From NCBI GenBank assembly GCA_030680415.1, contig JAUXVE010000009.1, positions 1 to 64,000 on the forward strand: DNA of 64,000 nucleotides, given 5' to 3'. The notes below the pieces were generated by a model, which was given only the letters and a program-made list of their open reading frames with translations, was not told where the DNA came from and ran no database searches. A program made the translations under genes and the position numbers. Of this stretch, positions 1 through 10,511 are shown piece after piece. Each line of letters starts with the position of its first letter. Within the stretch, counting starts at the first letter, position 1. Source of the stretch: Rubrivivax sp. (lineage in GTDB: Bacteria > Pseudomonadota > Gammaproteobacteria > Burkholderiales > Burkholderiaceae_C).

Positions 1-70
1 TTTGAGCGCAGTGAGCGCAGCGAACGAAGCGAGTTATGCGGCACCCCCTCAAGGCGAGCAGCGCAGGGGA

Positions 71-89
71 GTCGGTGCGCAGCACCGAC
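71..89. terminator. Perfect hairpin GTCGGTGC-GCA-GCACCGAC upstream of ligI; possibly the terminator of a gene outside the window
   Basis: 8-bp perfect stem with 3-nt loop read directly; no T-tract. Confidence 0.4.
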
Positions 90-257
90 CGCCACAGTCA
101 GCGCCCCCGCCGGGCACCGCCTGCCGCGACCGGCGCAAAACGTCGAGCGCAGAAAACGGACACCCGTCAAGGTCCGCAACGGGCCGCAAGCTGACTCGAT
201 GCCCGCGCGAACGATGCATGCGTCGCGGGTCGTGCAATGCGCTTGGGAACAATTGAC

Positions 258-1183
258 ATGAGCTTCGAGAAGACTCCCGGCTGGCTCGACTGGCACGCCA
301 AGCCCAGCAAGCCGCGCTTCACCGTGCCGCCGGGCAGTGTCGACGCGCACTGCCATGTCTTCGGCCCCGGCGCCGTGTTTCCCTACGCAGCCGGGCGCAA
401 GTACACGCCGTGCGACGCGTCGCGGCAGCAGCTCTACGCGCTGCGCGACCACCTCGGCCTGGCCCGCAACGTGGTCGTGCAGGCCACCTGCCACGGCACC
501 GACAACCGGGCCATGGTCGATGCCGTCAAGCACGCGGACGGCCGCGCGCGCGGCGTGGCCACCGTCAAGCGCACGGTCACCGACCACGAATTGCACTACA
601 TGCACGCCTGCGGCGTGCGCGGCGTGCGCTTCAACTTCGTGCGTCGCCTGGTGGACTTCACGCCGCGCGACGAACTGCTGGAGATCGCCGGGCGCATCGC
701 GCGCTTTAGCTGGCACGTGGTGGTCTATTTCGAGGCCGTGGACCTGCCCGAGCTGTGGGACTTCTTCACCGCGCTGCCGACCACCGTGGTGGTCGACCAC
801 ATGGGCCGGCCCGACGTCGGCCAGCCGGTGGACGGCCCCGAGTTCGAGCTCTTCGTGAAGCTCATGCGCGAGCACGGCAACGTCTGGTCCAAGGTCAGTT
901 GCCCAGAGCGGCTGTCGCACAGCGGCCCGCCGGCGCTTCCTGGTGAAGTGAGCGGCGAACAGGCGCCCTACCGCGACGTCGTGCCGTTCGCCCGCCGCAT
1001 CGTCGAGACCTTCCCCGACCGCGTGCTGTGGGGCACCGACTGGCCGCACCCCAACCTGAAGGACCACATGCCCGACGACGGACTGCTGGTCGACTTCATC
1101 CCGCACATCGCGGTCACGCCGGAGCTGCAGACAAAGCTGCTGGTGACGAACCCGATGCGCCTGTACTGGCCCGAGGAATCCTG

Positions 1184-1184
<1 letters not shown>
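258..1184 (+). CDS. ligI: Amidohydrolase, 2-pyrone-4,6-dicarboxylate lactonase (LigI-like)
   Basis: Translation MSFEKTPGWLDWHAKPSKPRFTVPPGSVDAHCHVFGP...WGTDWPHP typical of the LigI amidohydrolase family; directly upstream of ligAB. Confidence 0.88.
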
Positions 1185-3359
<2,175 letters not shown>

Positions 3360-3374
3360 GTCGCCGCAGCGTGG

Positions 3375-6368
3375 TCAAGCTGGCTTGGTGCCAGTGGCGG
3401 AAAAGCAGCGCTCCGCCAGGGTGCCCTGCCAGGCGGCGTCGAACACCAGGTCGCAAATCAACTCCTCCGCGGAGCCGCCCTCCAGCGCCAGGCTGCCCAC
3501 GCGTTGCCAGCGTTCGTCGCGGAACGCGGCCCCAAGACTGCTGAGCAGTCCTTGCTTGTAGACCGTGTCCTCGCCGGCCAGGTGCAGGCCCTTGGTTTCC
3601 AGCAGCACGAGTCGCCTTGTGTCGCGCGCCGTGTCCATCGCGAACACGAAGTCGGGATAGACCTTGCCGCGCTTCCAGCCTTGCAGGCCGACATGTGCCT
3701 TGGCCACGTTGCGGTGCCACCAGCGCACGGCCTGCTGCTGGTCGAGGTAGCCCGCGACCTTGACTTCAAACTCGTTCAGGTCAGCGGTTCGCAAGGCCGG
3801 TTCGAGCAGGCTCTTCTCCATCGGGTGCCCGTCGCTGTCGCGCACCAGGGGTTGCAACGATCCGGTCGTCTCGATGGTGTAGTGCTGCGGCAGCTCGTAG
3901 TCAGCGGCGTCGGCGCGCAGCCGGAACTCGATGCGCCCCGCGTCGAGCAGCGCCTTGAACTCGACTTCAGCCAGGCGGTCGCGCTCGGCTTGCACGTCCA
4001 GGCGCAGCCGTTCGATCAGTGATGCCGTGGATGCGGCCAGCGCCGATTCAGCGTACCCCGCGGCCAGCAACCGCTGCTCCACGGCCGCCAGCCAGGTCCA
4101 GGCGTGCCACGGGTTGGGCGCCAGATCGGACAGGGCGCGCACGATACGCACCCTGTCCAGGGTGCGGCCCGCATCGCCCTCGGCGGGCAGATCCGCCGGC
4201 ACGGCGCCGGACAACACATCCAGGCCGATGGACAGGTGCCCCGTGCCCCCGCGTGCGGCATCGGGTGCCCATTGCCGCGCCAGGCCTTCGGCTGAAAAGT
4301 CCTGCCAGGGCACGCGCGCCAGCACGTCGCTTTCATATACCAGTGGGCGGCGCGAATGGTCGGCTTCCACCCAGGTGACCTTGGGCACGAAGATGCGCAT
4401 GCCCTGCCAGGGTGCGCGCCGCAGTGTCTGGATGGGTCGTGGCACCCCCGGATCGGCCTCACCACCGCGCACGGTTACGCCCAGGTCGCCCATGCCTTCG
4501 TCTTCCAGCGACTTCTTGATCGCCCGCACCACGTCGCCGGTGCGAGCGTCGTGGCACAGCACATAGCAGGCGTCCAGCGCCGGCCGCCCGGTCTTGGCCA
4601 CGTGCGGCAAGCGCAGGATGCGACCCACCAGCTGTGTCATCGCGGCCAGGTTGCGCCCCGCAGCCAACGCGCACAGCACATACGCGAACGGGCAGTCCCA
4701 GCCTTCCTGCAGCGCCTGCTTGGTGATGATCACCCGCACTTCGCACCGGGGTGAAAGCAGGTCGATATTTTCTGGCGCCTTCAGGTCGTTGCGTTCGCTG
4801 GTCTTGATGGCGATGTGGCGCTCTTGCAGGCCCAGACGCAGCAGGTAGTCCTTCACGTCCTCGGCGTGGATCAGGCCGGCGTCGCGTGTGTCGGCGCCGG
4901 TGCGTTCCACCTGCACCAGCATGATGGGGCGGATGTAGCGCGCCGTTTCGCCATGCAGCGCCGTGGCTTCGTGCTGCAGGTCGTCGAGCTGCTGCAAGGC
5001 GGCAGCCACGCAGCCCTGCCATTCGCTCCAGCCGCGCACGTCCACCTGGATGGGCAGCTTGATCATCTCGGCATCGTCGAGGTCGGTGCCGCGCACGTTG
5101 CACAGGATGTTGGAGCCGCCGCCCTTCGGACTTGCCAGCCGAGGTGTCGCCGAAAGCTCCAGCATGAAACTCGGGTTGAAGCCGTCGATGGTTCTCAGCG
5201 CCGTATCGCTGTAGGCGTGGTGACCTTCGTCGATCACCACCACGGGCCGCAGCAGGCGCATCACGTTGCCGAGCGAACTCTTGATGATGGAACCCATCTG
5301 TGCCCGGGCCTCGACGGCACTTTTGCCGCGGTCCATGTATACGTCGAGGTTCGGCACCGCGTGCACCAGATTCCAGTGCGCCTGCAGGTCGTCTTCGCGC
5401 GGCAGAAAGCCCAGCACGTTGCCGCGGTCGCGGAAGAACTTCAGCGTTTCCTTGCTGGCGCGGGCGGCGCTTTGCAGCATCAGCACCATCACGCACAAGT
5501 GGGATGCCACGTCTTGCCGGGTCAGCGGCGAGTTTTTTTCCAGCACCTTCACCCGGCCCGCCGCGGCGACATTGAGCATCTGGCGGTAGGGGTGGTCGCG
5601 GTGCGTCAGCGCGCCGAGGGTCTGGCGGTAGATGGCCTCGTTGGGCACCACCCACAGCACGAGCCCGGTGCTGCGCCCCAGGTAGGACTGCATCACCTGC
5701 GCCACCGAGGCGGCCGCCAGCAAGGTCTTGCCGCCGCCCGTGGGCACCTTCAGGCACAGGTTGGGAATGGCGCGGCCGGCGCCGTCCCAGCGGCTGTTGT
5801 AGGGCTGCGCGGCATATGCGGCGGGCAAACCATGGGTCTCCTTCAGCATGGCCCAGGCCCGGCTCGGAAAATCCGCCAAGCTGCGCGCCTGGTCTTCCAT
5901 GCCTTCCATGGCGCGCAAGGCGGCCATCGCCGTTTCGGCCTGCGCACGGCAGCGGTTCAATGCGGTCAGGTAGCGGCCCAGGGCCGCCAGCGCCTCGGTT
6001 TGGAAGCCCTTGAGCGAGATGCCGCCCAGCGCCTCGACGTCGGCCGCCCGGCGCACCGGCTCCCAGAAGACGACGCGGTCGCGTTCTATGCGAGACCTGA
6101 ACTTTGCATCCAGCGCTTCGCTGAGCAGGACATAGTCCAAGCGGTAGAGCAGTTGCAGTTGTTCGATCCGGGCTCCGAAAGCCGCGCGTTCGGCGGGCGA
6201 CCAGCCCGGCGCATCGATGGCCAGATCGATATCGGAGTCGGGCCGTTCCAGGCCGCGCGCGCGCGAGCCGAAGACCCACACCCGGTCGATGCCGGGCACG
6301 CCGGCGAACAGTGCCCGCAGCCGGGCGACCGTGCCCGGTGCGATGCCGAAGAGCGGTGACGGTCTCAC
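3375..6368 (-). CDS. Fusion protein: N-terminal MNT (MntA-like) nucleotidyltransferase domain + type III restriction subunit Res (SF2 helicase + PD-(D/E)xK-like nuclease)
   Basis: GTG start overlapping the upstream HEPN stop (GTGA). N-term FGSRARGLERPDSDIDLAID...YRLDYVLLSEAL (MNT motif and third Asp), then PTGGGKTLLAAAS (Walker A), VVVIDEGHHAY (DEGHH), TKQALQEGWDCP, and C-term YPDFVFAM...LLETKG. No stop between domains. Confidence 0.88.
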   Translation of the reverse strand: MRPSPLFGIAPGTVARLRALFAGVPGIDRVWVFGSRARGLERPDSDIDLAIDAPGWSPAERAAFGARIEQLQLLYRLDYVLLSEALDAKFRSRIERDRVVFWEPVRRAADVEALGGISLKGFQTEALAALGRYLTALNRCRAQAETAMAALRAMEGMEDQARSLADFPSRAWAMLKETHGLPAAYAAQPYNSRWDGAGRAIPNLCLKVPTGGGKTLLAAASVAQVMQSYLGRSTGLVLWVVPNEAIYRQTLGALTHRDHPYRQMLNVAAAGRVKVLEKNSPLTRQDVASHLCVMVLMLQSAARASKETLKFFRDRGNVLGFLPREDDLQAHWNLVHAVPNLDVYMDRGKSAVEARAQMGSIIKSSLGNVMRLLRPVVVIDEGHHAYSDTALRTIDGFNPSFMLELSATPRLASPKGGGSNILCNVRGTDLDDAEMIKLPIQVDVRGWSEWQGCVAAALQQLDDLQHEATALHGETARYIRPIMLVQVERTGADTRDAGLIHAEDVKDYLLRLGLQERHIAIKTSERNDLKAPENIDLLSPRCEVRVIITKQALQEGWDCPFAYVLCALAAGRNLAAMTQLVGRILRLPHVAKTGRPALDACYVLCHDARTGDVVRAIKKSLEDEGMGDLGVTVRGGEADPGVPRPIQTLRRAPWQGMRIFVPKVTWVEADHSRRPLVYESDVLARVPWQDFSAEGLARQWAPDAARGGTGHLSIGLDVLSGAVPADLPAEGDAGRTLDRVRIVRALSDLAPNPWHAWTWLAAVEQRLLAAGYAESALAASTASLIERLRLDVQAERDRLAEVEFKALLDAGRIEFRLRADAADYELPQHYTIETTGSLQPLVRDSDGHPMEKSLLEPALRTADLNEFEVKVAGYLDQQQAVRWWHRNVAKAHVGLQGWKRGKVYPDFVFAMDTARDTRRLVLLETKGLHLAGEDTVYKQGLLSSLGAAFRDERWQRVGSLALEGGSAEELICDLVFDAAWQGTLAERCFSATGTKPA

Positions 6369-6751
6369 GGCTGCGACAGGCGCGCAGACAGGCGGTCGAA
6401 GGCGGCCACGCCGGGGCCCCGCACAAAGGCCGCCACCTGCACCGCCAGTGCCTCCTTGTAGGTGTGGCTGGTGAGATTGCGGCACTCGCGCAGCTGGTCC
6501 CAGACGTCGGCATCGTCGATGAGCTGCGACTGGAAGGCCACGGGAAGAACAGCCCAGGCCTGCTGGGCAACGCGCTCACCCTTGGTGGCAAGGTAGCGGT
6601 GCAGGCATCGCCAGGTCATCTCGAACGTGAACTCGAAGCGCTGGATCAGGGCGTCGCGGACGATGCCGGTTTCGTTTTCGCGCAGCACTTCGTGCAGACG
6701 GGCCAGAGCCCGCTCGAACTGCTCGCGCTGGTCCTCGAATCGTTCGTCCAC
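6365..6751 (-). CDS. HEPN-domain protein, HepT-like / nucleotidyltransferase substrate-binding family (HI0074-like)
   Basis: MDERFEDQREQFERALARLHEVL...FEFTFEMTWRCLHRYL...LRECRNLTSHTYKEAL; contains RNLTSHTY = Rx4HxY. GTG start, 3-nt gap after the mod stop. Confidence 0.88.
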   Translation of the reverse strand: MDERFEDQREQFERALARLHEVLRENETGIVRDALIQRFEFTFEMTWRCLHRYLATKGERVAQQAWAVLPVAFQSQLIDDADVWDQLRECRNLTSHTYKEALAVQVAAFVRGPGVAAFDRLSARLSQP

Positions 6752-6754
6752 GGC

Positions 6755-8587
6755 TCAACCCTCCCGGTACAGCGCAAACGGCAGAGGCGCATAGTCCACG
6801 CCATGCTGCTTGAGTTGCTGGTTGCTCAGGTATTTGGCGGGCGCGAAGACCAGGTGCGCCTTGCGCTCGCCGCCGGCCGCGTCGGCCTCACGGCCCCACT
6901 GCGCGATGCGCTGCGCCAGCGTCAGTGTCAGCGCGGCCTCGGGGCTTTTCAGGAAGGCGAGGTCGGGCCGGTACACCAGCCAGACGTGGCGGTCTTGCGC
7001 CTCAACCAGGTACCACGGTGGTGCATCGGCCGGCGGCGCCGGCAACGTGCCGCCGGTGGCGGTGTGGAAGAGCCATTCACCCAGCGCGGCAACGGTGGGC
7101 AGACGTTCACCCGACAACATCATTTCCAGGTTCAACGGCTCGCCCAGCGTGCAGTAGGTGAAGCTGCCGCCCAGCCCCGGCGCGCGTTCGCTGACCTTGC
7201 GCACGCCCTCGACACGCAGCACGCCGTCGTCGACCGTGGCTTCGATGCTGTCGAAGCGCCTGGGCGCCGTGCTGCCCTGGTCGGCCAAGTCGCCGGCGGC
7301 GAAGCTTTCGCGGGCCTTGATCGCTTCCACCTGCGCCAGCAGTGCGTCGGCCTTCTTCAGCTGCGTGTAGGTGATCTTCTGTGCCAGCAGCGTCTCGCGC
7401 TGCGTGCCTTCCCAGGCATAGCCCTTGATGGCGCGGCGCACGCGTTCGGCAGTGAGCGTGTCGGCGTAGGCCTCGCCTTCCACCAGAATGAAACGGCGTG
7501 TGCCGCCGTCCTTGGCGTTGGCCCTGAGCACGGCGTGTGCGGTGGTGCCGGAGCCGGCGAAGGAGTCGAGGATGAGGGAGTCGCACCCACTGCACAGATC
7601 GATTACTCGCTCCGCAAAGGGTAGCGGCTTCGGGAAGTCGAAGACTCGCGCCCCCATGATTCGGTCAACTTCATCGAAGCCGGAGACACCCTTGAACTCT
7701 GTCCAGAATGTCGATTCGGGCATGCGCTCGGCCGTCTCCGATAGGAAGCGCTTTTTTCGAGGCTTGCCCGTCTTCGGGTTCGGCGGCCACCAAATGCGGC
7801 GGTCGTTCAAGAGAGCCTGGAAGCCAGCCGCGTCCGTGATCCAACCAAGAGACGGATCCGGCGCGTACAGGTCGCCCGTTCCCGGGTTCTCGATGATGTA
7901 GTGCAGGTTGGCGCGCCTCTCAGCCGTCGCTTTTCCGGTCAACGGATCAGTCACATAGGCGCCGCGGTTGTCGCCATCTGGGTTCGCAAAGTCGCTGCGG
8001 TCGATCACCCTTCCACGTACCGTCCGGCTGCCGGAGTAGAGCAAGACGTACTCATGGTCCACAGACAGGCGAGACTTGACGCGGTTGTCGGCATTCCTGG
8101 TTCGCCAAACAATCGACCCTACGAACTGCTCATCACCAAGGAGTTCGCTGCAGGCGTTGTGGAGTCGGTGCAGTTCGTTATCGTCAATGCACATCGCCAG
8201 AACCCCAGTGGGGCTGAGCAACTCCCGCAGCAGCGTCAGCCGCGGCCACATCATGCACAGCCACTTGTCATGGCGCAGCATGTCGTCTGCGTCCACCGGG
8301 TTGGTGCTCAGCCACTCGCGCATGATCGGCGAGTTGACGCCGTCGCTGTAGCACCAGCCCTCGTTGCCGGTGTTGTACGGCGGGTCGATGAAAATGAGGT
8401 CCACTTTGCCGGCGTAGCGCGGCAGCAGGCTCTTCAGCGCGGCCAGGTTGTCGCCGTGGATGATGAGGTTGCCGCCCAGGTCCGGCGCACCTACGCCTTT
8501 GTCGGCATCCACCACCAGGGGCCGGTAGGGCACGGTGAGGTGGTGGTTGTAGACAAACTCCTTGCCCTTGAAAATGATCTCTGGCAT
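6755..8587 (-). CDS. Type III restriction-modification DNA methyltransferase (Mod), beta-class amino-methyltransferase
   Basis: MPEIIFKGKEFVYNHHLTVPYRPL...DLIFIDPPYNTGNEGW (DPPY) preceding DSFAGSGTTAHAVL (FxGxG). Confidence 0.93.
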   Translation of the reverse strand: MPEIIFKGKEFVYNHHLTVPYRPLVVDADKGVGAPDLGGNLIIHGDNLAALKSLLPRYAGKVDLIFIDPPYNTGNEGWCYSDGVNSPIMREWLSTNPVDADDMLRHDKWLCMMWPRLTLLRELLSPTGVLAMCIDDNELHRLHNACSELLGDEQFVGSIVWRTRNADNRVKSRLSVDHEYVLLYSGSRTVRGRVIDRSDFANPDGDNRGAYVTDPLTGKATAERRANLHYIIENPGTGDLYAPDPSLGWITDAAGFQALLNDRRIWWPPNPKTGKPRKKRFLSETAERMPESTFWTEFKGVSGFDEVDRIMGARVFDFPKPLPFAERVIDLCSGCDSLILDSFAGSGTTAHAVLRANAKDGGTRRFILVEGEAYADTLTAERVRRAIKGYAWEGTQRETLLAQKITYTQLKKADALLAQVEAIKARESFAAGDLADQGSTAPRRFDSIEATVDDGVLRVEGVRKVSERAPGLGGSFTYCTLGEPLNLEMMLSGERLPTVAALGEWLFHTATGGTLPAPPADAPPWYLVEAQDRHVWLVYRPDLAFLKSPEAALTLTLAQRIAQWGREADAAGGERKAHLVFAPAKYLSNQQLKQHGVDYAPLPFALYREG

Positions 8588-9629
8588 GAACGCAAACGCT
8601 CCCGTGAACGCCCATTCTCGCCTGTCCAGGACGCTGGGGCCCTTCGAAGTGCCGCCCATCGGCCTGGGCTGCATGAACCTCAGCCACGCCTATGGCGCGC
8701 CGCCGCCGGCGGAGGTGGCCGAGCGGCTGCTGCTGGAAGCGCTGGACCTCGGCGTGACCTTGTTCGACACCGCCGCGCTGTACGGCTTCGGCGCCAACGA
8801 AACGCTGGTCGGCCGCGTGCTGAAGCCGCACCGGTCGAAGATCGTGCTGTGCAGCAAGGGCGGCATGGCCGGGGTGCAGTTCGACGATGGCATGAAGCGC
8901 GTCATCGACGGCCGCCCCGAGGCTATCCGCCGCAACTGCGAAGACAGCCTGCGCCGCCTGCAGACGGATGTCATCGACCTGTACTACCTGCACCGCTGGG
9001 ACAAGCGCGTGCCCATCGAGGACAGCGTCGGCGCCATGGCCGACCTGGTGCACGCGGGCAAGGTGCGCACGATCGGCCTGTCGGAGGTTTCGGCAGCGAC
9101 GCTAAGGAAGGCGCACGCCGTGCACCCGATCGCCGCGGTGCAGACCGAATATTCGCTGTGGACACGCAATGCAGAGATCGCGGTGCTCGACACCTGCCGC
9201 GACATCGGCGCCGCCTTCGTCGCCTTCAGTCCGGTGGCGCGGGGTTTCCTGACGCTCGAGCCGCCCGACGTGGCCGCGCTCGACGCCAAGGACATCCGCC
9301 TCGGCATGCCGCGCTTCCACGCCGAGCCTTACGCCGCCAACCTGCGCCTGCTGCCGGCCTACCAGGCCGTCGCCGCCGAGGTCGGCTGCACGCCGGCACG
9401 GCTGGCGCTGGCCTGGCTGCTGGCGCGCGGCGAGCACGTGATCCCGATCCCGGGCACGTCGAACATCGAGCACCTGCGCGACAACGTCGGCGCCGCTGCA
9501 GTGAGGCTCGCGCCCGGCGTCGTGGCACGGCTCGACGCGCTGATCAACCAGGACACGGTTGCCGGCGAACGCTATGGTGCGCAGTCGGCGAGCGAAGTCG
9601 ACACCGAGGTCTTCACGGCCGCGCGCTGA
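8586..9629 (+). CDS. Aldo/keto reductase
   Basis: GLGCMNLSHAYG...FDTAALYGFGANETLVGRVL...DLYYLHRWD...IPIPGTSNIEHLRDN; start codon overlaps the divergent mod start (alternative GTG at 8604). Confidence 0.9.
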   Translation: MNANAPVNAHSRLSRTLGPFEVPPIGLGCMNLSHAYGAPPPAEVAERLLLEALDLGVTLFDTAALYGFGANETLVGRVLKPHRSKIVLCSKGGMAGVQFDDGMKRVIDGRPEAIRRNCEDSLRRLQTDVIDLYYLHRWDKRVPIEDSVGAMADLVHAGKVRTIGLSEVSAATLRKAHAVHPIAAVQTEYSLWTRNAEIAVLDTCRDIGAAFVAFSPVARGFLTLEPPDVAALDAKDIRLGMPRFHAEPYAANLRLLPAYQAVAAEVGCTPARLALAWLLARGEHVIPIPGTSNIEHLRDNVGAAAVRLAPGVVARLDALINQDTVAGERYGAQSASEVDTEVFTAAR

Positions 9630-9663
9630 TGCCGTGACGGCGCAGCAGGCAAAGGGGGCGCGC

Positions 9664-10509
9664 ATGCAGGACCTCGGCTCATGGATCGGCCGCACCGAGA
9701 CGCTGCGCGACACGCTCGGCCCGACGCCGGTGGCGGCACTCGCGGCCACGCTCGACCACACCGCCGCCGACGTGCCGCCAGGCACGCCGCTGCCGCCGCT
9801 GTGGCACTGGCTGTACTTCCTGCCGCTGCACCGTGCCAGCGAAATCGGCCCTGACGGCCACGCCCGGCGCGGCGGCTTCCTGCCGCCGGTGCCGCTGCCG
9901 CGGCGCATGTGGGCCGGCAGCCAGTTCGAGTTCCGCGCGCCGATCCGCGTCGGCGACGCCGTCGCGCGCGTATCGACGATCGAAAACGTGGTGAGCAAGC
10001 CGGGCCGCAGCGGCGCGCTGGTGTTCGTGAAGGTGCGCCACGAACTGTTCTGCAACCAGGCTGCCGAGCCGGCGCTGGTGGAGTTCCACGACATCGTGTA
10101 CCGCGACGCGAAGCAGCCCGGCGACGCCGAGCCGCCGCCACGGCCGGCCCCGCAGGGCGCCGCCTGGCAACGCGAGATCACGCCCGACGACGTGCTGCTG
10201 TTCCGCTACAGCGCGCTCACCTTCAACGGCCACCGCATCCACTACGACCGCCGCTACGTGACCGAGGTCGAGGGCTACCCCGGCCTCGTCGTGCACGGGC
10301 CGCTGATCGCCACGCTGCTGCTGGACCTGCTGCACCGCCACGCGCCTGCTGCCGAGCTTGCGGCCTTCTGCTTCAAGGCCGTGCGGCCGGCCTTCGACGG
10401 CCAGCCGCTGCGTCTCAACGGCGCAGCGCAGGGGCGGGACGTCAGGTTGTGGGCCCAGGACGCCGAGGGCTGGCTGACGATGGACGCCGTGGCGACGCTG
10501 AAGGCCTGA
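9664..10509 (+). CDS. MaoC/FAS1-type dehydratase, mesaconyl-CoA hydratase-like
   Basis: LPPLWHWLYFLP...FRYSALTFNGHRIHYDRRYVTEVEGYPGLVVHGPL hot-dog hydratase motif. Confidence 0.85.
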   Translation: MQDLGSWIGRTETLRDTLGPTPVAALAATLDHTAADVPPGTPLPPLWHWLYFLPLHRASEIGPDGHARRGGFLPPVPLPRRMWAGSQFEFRAPIRVGDAVARVSTIENVVSKPGRSGALVFVKVRHELFCNQAAEPALVEFHDIVYRDAKQPGDAEPPPRPAPQGAAWQREITPDDVLLFRYSALTFNGHRIHYDRRYVTEVEGYPGLVVHGPLIATLLLDLLHRHAPAAELAAFCFKAVRPAFDGQPLRLNGAAQGRDVRLWAQDAEGWLTMDAVATLKA

Positions 10510-10511
10510 AC

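Noticed and set aside
4815-6359. 514-aa plus-strand ORF antisense to res
   Set aside because: Compositional shadow of the MNT-Res gene; no domain signature and no credible start context.
6365-6751. Possibility that the HEPN gene is a stray fragment of mod or res
   Set aside because: It is a complete HI0074-like protein with an intact RNLTSHTY motif and its own start/stop packed exactly between mod and res.
8604-9629. AKR as LigC-type enzyme of the protocatechuate pathway
   Set aside because: It is an aldo/keto reductase (TIM-barrel motifs), whereas the Gfo/Idh-family LigC is already encoded at 2412-3359.
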